Below are positions 23,200 to 29,502 of a stretch of 29,638 nt of DNA, in pieces. The translations under genes and the position numbers were made by a program. The notes under the pieces are model-generated. The model was not told the DNA's origin. It saw only the letters and a program-made list of their open reading frames with translations, and made no database searches. How positions within the stretch are numbered: position 1 is the first letter of the stretch; every line of letters starts with the position of its first letter. Origin of the DNA: Candidatus Bathyarchaeota archaeon (GTDB taxonomy: Archaea; Thermoproteota; Bathyarchaeia; TCS64); NCBI GenBank assembly GCA_013329615.1, contig DUKA01000209.1, positions 1-29,638 of the forward strand, in the 5' to 3' direction.

Positions 23200-23952
23200 C
23201 TACTTGAGGAGGAAGCCCATTACCTCGCTGAGCTTCTCCGGGCTGAGCCTCTCGTAGCGCTCTATGCTGCCGACGTCGTACCAGAAGGCGTCCGTGAGAT
23301 AGGCTTCTACCCTGCGCCCCTTCTGGACGAGGTAGCTTATCACGTCCCCCATCAAGTCGAAGCTGCGGAGCTGCCCCTGCTGCTGCAGCCTCGCCATCTC
23401 CTTCAGGACGGAGCCACTCAGCGTAAGTATCCCTATGCTTATGGGCTGCATGAGGTCGGGTTTCTCCACGAAGTTGGTTATGCGGGTGCCGTCGAGCTCG
23501 GCCTTGCCTACGCTTATGTTGTACCTGCGCGCGAGGGCGAGCGTGGCGTCGGCGCCTTTCTCCTGGTGCTGCTTCACCATGGCGCCGAGGTCCATGTTGC
23601 TTATGATGTCGCCGTAGTAGACGACGAGCGTGTCCTCGTCGCTTATGGCGCCTTTTCGGTAGGCGTTCAGGAGGGCGTTGGCGCTCCCCTTGAGGTTGGG
23701 GTCGTCGAGCACGTAACTCATCTCGACGCCGAAGCGCTCGCCGTGGTCGAAGTAGTTCTCGATCTGCTGGTGCTTGTAGCCGACGAGGAGAACTGTCTTC
23801 TTTATGCCGTGATACTTGAAGAGGCGGAGTATGTAGTCGAGTATGGGCTTCTGCTCCTCGCCCACCGGGATCATGCACTTCTGGAAGTAGTAGGTGAGGG
23901 GCCTGAACCTTGTGCCCTCGCCGCCCGCCAAGACGACGCCCTTGATGGTCAT
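23200..23952 (-). CDS. Sugar nucleotidyltransferase, single-domain
   Basis: Seen: 250 residues comprising only the nucleotidyltransferase fold. Motifs in order: GVVLAGGEGTRFRPLT at 5-20, KCMIPVGEEQKPI, LVVYYGDIISNMD with the metal-binding Asp, FVEKPDLMQPISIGI and FWYDVGSIERYERL. It lacks the beta-helix of its neighbour and keeps the general COG1208 signature; glucose-1-phosphate, mannose-1-phosphate or N-acetylglucosamine-1-phosphate are all possible substrates. Start: ATG 23952 gives the conserved N-terminus and has GGGAAGG in front. The frame is open to 23988 but that adds 12 residues within the upstream small gene. Only one base separates this ATG from the stop of the 64-residue membrane protein gene, implying translational coupling. 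Confidence 0.92.
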   Translation of the reverse strand: MTIKGVVLAGGEGTRFRPLTYYFQKCMIPVGEEQKPILDYILRLFKYHGIKKTVLLVGYKHQQIENYFDHGERFGVEMSYVLDDPNLKGSANALLNAYRKGAISDEDTLVVYYGDIISNMDLGAMVKQHQEKGADATLALARRYNISVGKAELDGTRITNFVEKPDLMQPISIGILTLSGSVLKEMARLQQQGQLRSFDLMGDVISYLVQKGRRVEAYLTDAFWYDVGSIERYERLSPEKLSEVMGFLLK

Positions 23953-23953
23953 C

Positions 23954-24148
23954 TTAACCTTCCCTTGAGGTGGCAACCAGCAGGCCAAGAATGGCGAGGG
24001 TGACCCCTATCGGTGTGATTATCCTCGGGCCCACTATCCACTCGCTGCCCAGCGATAAGTATACGAGGACCCCGCCGACGATAATCAACGCGAGGCCGAG
24101 TATGGCTACCGTCACGGCAGTTACCGGTATGTTGAAGCTGTCGGACAT
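23954..24148 (-). CDS. Small two-helix membrane protein
   Basis: Not a family I recognise by name. Seen: 64 residues with two hydrophobic helices, about 8-32 (VTAVTVAILGLALIIVGGV) and 44-59 (IITPIGVTLAILGLLVA), joined by a short loop LSLGSEWIVGPR. The short ends are polar. The stop TAA is one base before the ATG of the nucleotidyltransferase gene, and a box CTTAAG at 24182-24187 would start the message about 10 nt before its ATG, so it is the first gene of that operon. The length, clean helix pattern and tight spacing argue that it is real. Membrane tethering of the sugar-nucleotide enzyme is a guess from context only. Confidence 0.7.
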   Translation of the reverse strand: MSDSFNIPVTAVTVAILGLALIIVGGVLVYLSLGSEWIVGPRIITPIGVTLAILGLLVATSREG

Positions 24149-24181
24149 CGCTAATCTACATGGATTGCCACGCGGGTTGGG

Positions 24182-24187
24182 CTTAAG
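24182..24187 (-). promoter_or_regulatory. TATA-like box for the small membrane protein / nucleotidyltransferase operon
   Basis: CTTAAG overlapping the stop codon of top6A, about 36 nt before the ATG at 24148. Readthrough from the top6 operon is also possible since all these genes share the strand. Confidence 0.35.
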
Positions 24188-25277
24188 AGGCTGTCGCCGC
24201 CTCGATCTTCTCAGGCAGGTACTTGTCCACGATGTATGTTAGCCCGTAGCGGCTGAAGGCCTCCAGCTCCGCCTTCTTTTGTATCTTTATGAAGAGCTCT
24301 ATCTCGCTCTTCCACGGGTCCTCGCTGTAGCGGGGGTCCTGCTGGAGCTCCATGAGGCGCTTCTTGTCGAACTCGGTTAGGTTTTCCGTGGGTAGCTTGT
24401 AGTTGACGATGTCGGTCGCCCAGACGCCTATCCATTTGGCGTCAGGGGTTGTGAGGCCGCGTAGGTGGGCGGCGTTCGCCGAGCCAGAGCAAATGACCTG
24501 CGCGATGTGTACGCCCCACGGGTCGCCGTCGGTGAAGAGGTAAACGGGCATCCCCCAGTCCTTGCTGAGGCGGTGGATGATGCTACGTGTGCTGCGCGGC
24601 GCCTGCCCGGCAGTGTGTATGAGTATGGCGTTGAACTTTTTATGCGCCTGCTCCTCGACTAGGCGCGTGAACATTGCGCCTTTCTCAACGACTATGACTT
24701 TGTTCGCCGTGGTTTCGATGAACTCGCTACTGGTGACGGCGGGCCCAACCATGATGCCGTCGGGGTGGTCGGTGAGGTTCGTGCGCCTGCCTTCGTAGCC
24801 GGGGACCGTGTACTCTATGGTGATATCCCCGAATATGGCACTCCTCTCCTCGGGGAAGATGCCGAAGTTCTCCCTCGCCTTGTTCAGAGCCACCTCGAGG
24901 TCTGTGATGATGCTGTCGGACTCCTGCTGGTCGTTGTACTCGATGTCGCGCTGGCCTCGGGCGGAGTAGTATGCCTCCCTGAGTGTGCTCGTCTTCCTCT
25001 GCGTGACCAGCTCGCGGGCGAACCACGCGGTCCAGACGAGCTGGGTGAAGGGGCGTATGTGCTTGATGTTTCTGCTGTGGCGCTTGACCATGCGGTCTCC
25101 GAGGATGTACTGGCGGGTGTGCGGGTCGTATTGGATGTTGTCGGTGCTCCTGCTCTGCATCATCACCCAGGGGAACTCGCCCTGTTTGATCTGGTCGTAG
25201 ACGAGGGAGCCCAGCTGCTTGAGGGCCTTGTCCGTGGCCTCGCGCTGCTTATCGGCCTCACTGATCCGCTTCGCCAT
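24183..25277 (-). CDS. top6A: DNA topoisomerase VI subunit A (Spo11-like)
   Basis: The DNA-cleaving subunit of the ATP-dependent type IIB topoisomerase, which decatenates and relaxes DNA. Seen: 364 residues. The winged-helix catalytic tyrosine is in TLREAYYSARG (Tyr103/Tyr104, the second being the expected nucleophile). The Toprim domain follows with Mg ligands in VVEKGAMF and LFTDGDPWGVHI. The C-terminus ends VDKYLPEKIEAATAS. The ATG at 25277 lies 20 nt inside the end of top6B, so the two subunits are translationally coupled, as in many archaea. It is the last gene of the RIO1-KH-top6B-top6A cluster. Confidence 0.97.
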   Translation of the reverse strand: MAKRISEADKQREATDKALKQLGSLVYDQIKQGEFPWVMMQSRSTDNIQYDPHTRQYILGDRMVKRHSRNIKHIRPFTQLVWTAWFARELVTQRKTSTLREAYYSARGQRDIEYNDQQESDSIITDLEVALNKARENFGIFPEERSAIFGDITIEYTVPGYEGRRTNLTDHPDGIMVGPAVTSSEFIETTANKVIVVEKGAMFTRLVEEQAHKKFNAILIHTAGQAPRSTRSIIHRLSKDWGMPVYLFTDGDPWGVHIAQVICSGSANAAHLRGLTTPDAKWIGVWATDIVNYKLPTENLTEFDKKRLMELQQDPRYSEDPWKSEIELFIKIQKKAELEAFSRYGLTYIVDKYLPEKIEAATAS

Positions 25278-26919
25278 CTATCTTTTCCTCCTTTTCCTCT
25301 CCCTCTTCCTCGATTAGTTCCTCGTCGGGGGGCGGCAGCACGCCGTTCTCCTCGCTGTTCTCCTCCCCCTCCTCCTGCTGGTTGACGACGAGTATCTCGT
25401 TGAGGAGTTTTTGTATGTCGGGCACATCGGGCTTCTCCCCGAGCTTGGACGCGAACTCCGCAATCTTGGGGAGGTACTTGCCGAATATGTTGAGGCGGTG
25501 CTTCTGCCTCTCCAGCTTGACGCTGCGGCTGATGAATATGCGCAGGTCGCGCGCCGCCTCCCTGATGGCGTTCGTGATCTCCTTCTCGACCTCCACCTGG
25601 TCGGCTAGGAACTCCTTGCCGACGCTCTTGTAGGGGATCTTCGTCGAGCATAGGTGGATAGCCACGATGAGCGGCGTCTCCTGCTGGACGTTGTAAGTCT
25701 TCCAGTTGATGTCTTTCGAGATGACCTTGTAGGTTACGCAACTCGATTCGTCGAAGAGGAGCGGGATGCGGTTGGCGAACCTGTAGAGTGTGATGCCGTT
25801 GCCTATCTTGCGGACGGTCGGCCCGGCGACGACAGCGGCCTCGACTATGAAGGGGTAGCCGCTGTAGGTAGCTGGGGGCCTCTGGACGGTCTTTATGAAG
25901 TCGGCCTCCGTGAGGTTTAGCTCCTTGCGTATGCCGGTTTCGAGGAGGTCCGGGCCGATTGGGCTGAGGCAGCTCGCGTCGGGGCGGTAGAACTCCTGGA
26001 ACTCCTTCGCGGCGCGGACCAGCTTGACTATGTCGTCGGACTGGAGGCTGGCGGGCTTCGTCTCGGGCTTGACCTGCGCGAACTCGAGGTACTTCTCGGT
26101 CGTTTTGGGGCCGACGCCCTGAAACTGCTCGATCATGAAGTGCTTCATCTCCCGCGCCTTTGTAACGAGGAGCATCCTGCGAAGGGTCTCGACGTCTATG
26201 CCGTGTGGGTGGGGCTTGACCCTCAGGGGCACCGGCGGCATCTGGGTTGTGCCGCGCTCGAAGCGGTAGAGCCTATTCTTTGGGTCGACGAATGTGAGAT
26301 CCGCGTAGGGGTTGACCATGGCGGTCTGGCGGAGGTACTCTATCATGCGGCTCATGATTCGGGGGTAGTCGCCCTCGATCTGGAGCTCGACGATGGTTCC
26401 GCGCCAGCCCCTCTCGTTGGCGAGCGTCGTATGGCGTAACACCTGGGGCTGGTTCTTCTGGATGTCCATCATCATCTCGTACTCGTGTATCTCGTCCCCG
26501 GTGCTGCTTGTGACGACGACGGGCTTGTGGGTGGTGATCTGGCCGTAGAGGATTGTCATCTTGCCGCCCATGCCGAATGTGCCGCGGTTCTGCTTGAGGG
26601 TGTACTTGGAGCCGTAGAAGACCTGTGCGAAGCAGGCGGGTATCTCGTCGGAGGGCACGCCTGTGCCGTTGTCCTGTATGCGCAGGAGGTAGACGGCTGT
26701 TCCGTTCTCGCCGCCACTACTGCTCAGCTCCGTGAGGCGCACGTAGATGTCTGGGGGTATCTGGGCGGACTCGCAGGCGTCCAGGCTGTTCTCGAGTATC
26801 TCCCTGACGCCAACGTAGATGGCCCTGCTGGGGTTGCTAAAGCCCGCGATCTCCCTGTTTCTGTAGAAGAAGTCGCTCGGGCTGACTGCCTGGTACTCCG
26901 TCTCCTGTGATTGTACCAT
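25258..26919 (-). CDS. top6B: DNA topoisomerase VI subunit B
   Basis: The GHKL-ATPase subunit that closes the topoisomerase VI gate on ATP binding. Seen: 553 residues. N-box REILENSLDAC (Asn44), G1 box QDNGTGVP (Asp83), lid GTFGMGGKM (113-121), then the helix-two-turn-helix region around QFQGVGPKTTEKYLEFAQ and the transducer domain (GNGITLYRFANRIPLLFD, with the switch Lys in STKIPYKSVGKE). The last 40 residues are an acidic, low-complexity tail rich in Glu, probably disordered. The ATG at 26919 is one base after the stop of the KH gene; its end overlaps top6A by 20 nt. Confidence 0.97.
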   Translation of the reverse strand: MVQSQETEYQAVSPSDFFYRNREIAGFSNPSRAIYVGVREILENSLDACESAQIPPDIYVRLTELSSSGGENGTAVYLLRIQDNGTGVPSDEIPACFAQVFYGSKYTLKQNRGTFGMGGKMTILYGQITTHKPVVVTSSTGDEIHEYEMMMDIQKNQPQVLRHTTLANERGWRGTIVELQIEGDYPRIMSRMIEYLRQTAMVNPYADLTFVDPKNRLYRFERGTTQMPPVPLRVKPHPHGIDVETLRRMLLVTKAREMKHFMIEQFQGVGPKTTEKYLEFAQVKPETKPASLQSDDIVKLVRAAKEFQEFYRPDASCLSPIGPDLLETGIRKELNLTEADFIKTVQRPPATYSGYPFIVEAAVVAGPTVRKIGNGITLYRFANRIPLLFDESSCVTYKVISKDINWKTYNVQQETPLIVAIHLCSTKIPYKSVGKEFLADQVEVEKEITNAIREAARDLRIFISRSVKLERQKHRLNIFGKYLPKIAEFASKLGEKPDVPDIQKLLNEILVVNQQEEGEENSEENGVLPPPDEELIEEEGEEKEEKIDGEADQ

Positions 26920-26920
26920 A

Positions 26921-27511
26921 CTAGTCCTTCCTCTCTGACTCGGGCGGGGGCTGATCGTACCATATCTCGCCGCGGTCCTTCTTTAGCTGGCGACGGTAGG
27001 CGAAGAGGTAGTTGTAGACGGTCTTGTGGAACTTGCCCCTGATGAGCATCATAACGGCCTCGGTCGCCGCGGGGAGCGACTCCACGTTACCTATGAGGGC
27101 GACGGTGCTCCCGTAGACGCTCATCTGCGTCTCGGTCAGCTCCTCGATGAGCGCCCTGCTCTTACCCTCCTTTCCAATTATGCGGCCCTTCACCCTATCC
27201 TGCGAGCTTCGGCTCGGGCCGACGTGCTCCTCGAGGTCGATTATGGAGAGGTCGAAGTCCTCGTTGCCGAGAAGCATGGCGCGGTCTGGGCTGAAGCCCC
27301 TGCCGATGGCCTTGACTATGTTTGCGACGGTGAAGATTATGGAGACGTCTGGCTGGTCGGGGGTGAGGACGATCTCGACGTTTCCCGACTCGCTCTCTAT
27401 GACGAGGTTGACCTTGAAGGTCTTCTCTATCCGACTCTTCACCTTGCCGTCTGGGCCGATGAGGACGCCTACCCTGTCGTGGGGTATTCTGATGTAGTTA
27501 CGCTTCTCCAG
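26921..27511 (-). CDS. KH-domain protein, Krr1/Pno1 (Dim2)-like ribosome assembly factor; start uncertain
   Basis: Seen: two KH domains. The first begins IRIPHDRVGVLIGPDGKVKSRI with its GxxG loop, the second contains VKGRIIGKEGKSRALIEELT; the tail KTVYNYLFAYRRQLKKDRG matches archaeal and eukaryotic Pno1/Krr1 proteins, which bind the 3' end of small-subunit rRNA during maturation. The only ATG/GTG/TTG in the frame after the upstream stop (TGA 27515-27517) is GTG 27442, which would cut off the GxxG of the first domain. The conserved sequence extends upstream at least to about 27493. CTG at 27511, 4 nt after GGTGA and 14 nt inside rio1, is therefore proposed as start (196 residues); ATC or ATA downstream are alternatives. 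It lies directly after rio1 and 1 nt before top6B. Confidence 0.85.
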   Translation of the reverse strand: MEKRNYIRIPHDRVGVLIGPDGKVKSRIEKTFKVNLVIESESGNVEIVLTPDQPDVSIIFTVANIVKAIGRGFSPDRAMLLGNEDFDLSIIDLEEHVGPSRSSQDRVKGRIIGKEGKSRALIEELTETQMSVYGSTVALIGNVESLPAATEAVMMLIRGKFHKTVYNYLFAYRRQLKKDRGEIWYDQPPPESERKD

Positions 27512-28274
27512 TCTTCACCCACTCCGTTAACTCCTTGTTGTCGTATACCTGGACGCCCAGCCTCGCGAAGTATGCGTTTACGGTCTCCACGTCGTGTTGT
27601 AGGAGGCTGGGGGCTAGGGGATGGTTGATGAACATGGCCTGGCTCACATCGAAGATGACGGGCTTGTTCTCCCAGACCATTATGTTGTACTCGCTCAGGT
27701 CGCCGTGGACGAGACCCGCCTTCTGGTATAAGGCGCGCATCTCGTCGGTGAGCATGTCGTAGAACCCTGCGGGGTCCTCGAGGGGCAGCTCCCTGAGCAG
27801 GGGTGCCGGGACGCCGTCGATGCCTATGAAGGTCATGACGAGGATGTTCTTGAGGAAGTCAATGGGACGCGGCGCGTTTACGCCTCCCTGCGCGGCGAGT
27901 TGGAGGTTGCTGAACTCCTTCTGCGTCCACGCGTAGACGAGGCTCTTGGTGTCGCTCCTGATATGCTTGAAGCGGGGATCGCCCTCGATGTACCTCATCA
28001 TGCCCTTCCGGAACTCGGCGGTCGTCGTATAATAGATCTTGACAGCAATCTCCCTGCCGCCGGGGGCCGTGCCCCAGAAGACGTGTGCCTCTTTGCCCGC
28101 CTTGAGGACGCCCTTGATCTTGTCTATCTTCTTCTTCTGGATGAGCCTAAGGACGCCTTCGAGTGTTGGACGGTCGAAGACCGCGTCGTTTACGTTGTAT
28201 TCTTCCTGGTTTTTGTCCAGCATCAGGGCTGTCTCTTCGTGTCTCCTCTGCAGCTTCTCGGCCTTGTCAGCCAT
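27498..28274 (-). CDS. rio1: RIO1-family serine protein kinase
   Basis: An atypical protein kinase/ATPase needed for late 40S/30S subunit maturation in archaea and eukaryotes. Seen: 258 residues from ATG 28274. The RIO nucleotide loop is in GVLKAGKEAHVFWG, the ATP-anchoring Lys in IAVKIYY, the catalytic loop is VHGDLSEYNIMV (Asp192, Asn197) and the metal-binding Asp is in VIFDVSQAM. ATG 28274 has AGGA 6 nt upstream; GTG 28292 is an alternative. The clearest promoter is about 145 nt further up at 28416-28423, leaving a long leader with a 17-codon ORF that may be a frame-broken N-terminal extension. First conventional gene of the RIO1-KH-top6BA operon. Confidence 0.94.
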   Translation of the reverse strand: MADKAEKLQRRHEETALMLDKNQEEYNVNDAVFDRPTLEGVLRLIQKKKIDKIKGVLKAGKEAHVFWGTAPGGREIAVKIYYTTTAEFRKGMMRYIEGDPRFKHIRSDTKSLVYAWTQKEFSNLQLAAQGGVNAPRPIDFLKNILVMTFIGIDGVPAPLLRELPLEDPAGFYDMLTDEMRALYQKAGLVHGDLSEYNIMVWENKPVIFDVSQAMFINHPLAPSLLQHDVETVNAYFARLGVQVYDNKELTEWVKTGEA

Positions 28275-28324
28275 TTTTTCCTGGGTGGGCACGTGGGAAT
28301 CAGCCTGCTCGGTCTTCAGATTGC

Positions 28325-28378
28325 CTAGGGGGGACCGTATTGTGGAGGTCCTTTTCGCTTAGCCTTCGACTTGCTCAT
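28325..28378 (-). other. 17-codon leader ORF upstream of rio1
   Basis: An ATG at 28378, 6-7 nt after GAGGT and about 15 nt after the predicted transcript start, reads MSKSKAKRKGPPQYGPP and stops with TAG inside a run of six C (28328-28333). With one more C the frame would run on through LGNLKTEQADSHVPTQEK into rio1. It may be a small basic leader peptide or the true, frame-broken start of RIO1. Confidence 0.4.
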
Positions 28379-28415
28379 TGAGCGGACCTCTATCGGGTGA
28401 TAGCTGGGTGGGAGG

Positions 28416-28423
28416 CTTAAAAA
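28416..28423 (-). promoter_or_regulatory. TATA-like box for the RIO1-KH-topoisomerase VI operon
   Basis: Minus strand TTTTTAAG, about 41 nt upstream of the leader ORF ATG at 28378 and about 145 nt upstream of the rio1 ATG. No equally good box lies closer to rio1. Confidence 0.45.
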
Positions 28424-28434
28424 TGGTTCCTATG

Positions 28435-28462
28435 GGTGTTTTCGCGAAAAACGCCGTTTTTT
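28435..28462 (+). terminator. Hairpin followed by T6, intrinsic-terminator-like, on the plus strand
   Basis: GGTGTTTT-CGCG-AAAAACGCC can fold into an 8-bp stem (one G-T pair) with a 4-nt loop and is followed by G and six T at 28457-28462. On the minus strand the same element offers TTTTT just after the IMPase-family gene, so it could terminate that message. Confidence 0.4.
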
Positions 28463-28555
28463 AACTAGCTTGCTTCAATTATCTGTTATTTTCCGATCCA
28501 GTTTTATCTTAAATGTGTTAATTTGGATTTCAGCCTAAATGTTGACCGGCACGCG

Positions 28556-28567
28556 TTTGTTAACAAA
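28556..28567. repeat. 12-bp perfect palindrome
   Basis: TTTGTTAACAAA is a perfect inverted repeat without spacer, 48 nt downstream of the end of the IMPase-family gene. A dimeric regulator site is possible, but there is no promoter box right beside it. Confidence 0.35.
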
Positions 28568-28614
28568 GCTGCGCCTAACGATGGTAAGTAGTCGCATCTG
28601 GGGGTTCGGGCGCT

Positions 28615-29415
28615 TTAAACTGGGGCGCCGGTGGGGGGCTTCGTGAGGCTTAGAAGCTCCCCCAGAAGGGATGTGTTTGATGCGGCGATCAGCTCCATGA
28701 CGGTCTCCTTTGTCAGGGGGAAGTCGCCGCCGATCACGCCGTTCACGGCGTATGTTCCACCCGCCTCGGAGAGGATCGTGAGGGCTGCGGCGACGTCCGT
28801 GGCGCGTAGAGTGCCTCGGATATCTATGTGGGCGTCGAGGTTACCGGACGCGACGAGGCTTAGCTCGGTTGCGGAGCTGCCGAGCATACGGATGTATCGG
28901 CACGTGTTTAGGAGGGGGGTCATCCTGTCGAGTTTTGGCGTCTTGCTGATATCGATGGTGATGAGTGCTGCGCGTGGCTGTCGGGGCGCGGCGACCTTGA
29001 TTGGGTGCCCGTCGAGTGTGGCGCCTCTGCCCCACTCTGCGGCGTAGGTCTCGCCGGTGTACAGGTCCTTGACGACGGCGGCGACTGTGCCGGATTGATT
29101 GCAGTTCTCAGACGCGGACAGACATGCAACGGCGGGGTGCAGTCCCCGGGAGAGGTTGGTTGTGCCGTCGACTGGGTCGGCGATGACAACGGGGCCGCCT
29201 CCGCAGATGACGACGTTGCCCTCCTCACTGATGAGCTGAGTGGATACGCCCCGTCTCTGAAGGGTCTCGACGAGCGCCCGCTGTGCGGCCTCGTCGAGCA
29301 GATGTTTGAAGTCACGCGTCTCGAGACCTGCACCCCTAGGGCGTGCCTCGGATACCGCCGCGTAGATGTTCTCCGCCGCCTCACGGAGGACGCCGAGCCA
29401 CTCTGTTGAGTCCAT
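28615..29415 (-). CDS. Inositol-monophosphatase/FBPase-family phosphatase
   Basis: Seen: 266 residues. The Li-sensitive phosphatase metal motifs appear in order: an early Lys-Asp-like KHLLDEAAQ in place of the usual D.VT, the Glu pair ISEEGN, then IADPVDGTTNLSRG with the three metal/phosphate ligands, and ATDVAAALTILSEAGG carrying the last Asp. Family knowledge: archaeal members hydrolyse inositol-1-phosphate and often fructose-1,6-bisphosphate. The first metal loop and the W-D-x-A-A-G motif are weaker than usual, with Ala-Thr in place of the aromatic residue and Ala for Gly, so substrate range is open. ATG 29415; a box at 29461-29467 predicts a leader of about 23 nt. It is divergent from the glycosylase gene. 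Confidence 0.88.
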   Translation of the reverse strand: MDSTEWLGVLREAAENIYAAVSEARPRGAGLETRDFKHLLDEAAQRALVETLQRRGVSTQLISEEGNVVICGGGPVVIADPVDGTTNLSRGLHPAVACLSASENCNQSGTVAAVVKDLYTGETYAAEWGRGATLDGHPIKVAAPRQPRAALITIDISKTPKLDRMTPLLNTCRYIRMLGSSATELSLVASGNLDAHIDIRGTLRATDVAAALTILSEAGGTYAVNGVIGGDFPLTKETVMELIAASNTSLLGELLSLTKPPTGAPV

Positions 29416-29460
29416 ACTCTTCGCCGCCGGGTGTATGATCAGATACGCCTCGCACGAGTC

Positions 29461-29467
29461 TATAAGG
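29461..29467 (-). promoter_or_regulatory. TATA-like box for the IMPase-family gene
   Basis: Minus strand CCTTATA, about 49 nt before the ATG at 29415, back to back with the plus-strand box of the glycosylase gene 6 nt away. Confidence 0.4.
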
Positions 29468-29472
29468 GGTAA

Positions 29473-29480
29473 CTAAAATA
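29473..29480 (+). promoter_or_regulatory. TATA-like box for the 3-methyladenine glycosylase gene
   Basis: CTAAAATA centred about 26 nt before the GTG at 29503; predicts a leaderless transcript and supports that start. Confidence 0.45.
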
Positions 29481-29502
29481 TCGCCGCTGCGCCGGTTTAT
29501 CC

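Larger units (their letters stand above)
28275..28614. other. Longest stretch without a conventional gene
   Basis: About 340 nt between rio1 and the IMPase-family gene. The half next to rio1 holds its promoter and leader ORF. The other half (about 28430-28570) is clearly richer in A+T than anything else in the window and holds a hairpin plus T-run, and a 12-bp palindrome. I see no tRNA, no ORF above 20 codons with support, and no repeat array. Confidence 0.6.

Noticed and set aside
22122..24003. Long open frames on the plus strand opposite both nucleotidyltransferase genes (292 and 268 codons)
   Set aside because: They lie wholly antisense to well-recognised enzymes, have no family motifs, and are expected by chance in GC-rich DNA where stop codons are rare.
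27442..27444. GTG 27442 as the start of the KH-domain protein
   Set aside because: It would remove the GxxG loop of the first KH domain although the upstream codons encode conserved family sequence.
28275..28614. Replication origin in the A/T-rich intergenic region
   Set aside because: No repeated origin-recognition motifs were seen and no cdc6/orc gene is nearby; one hairpin and one palindrome are not enough.
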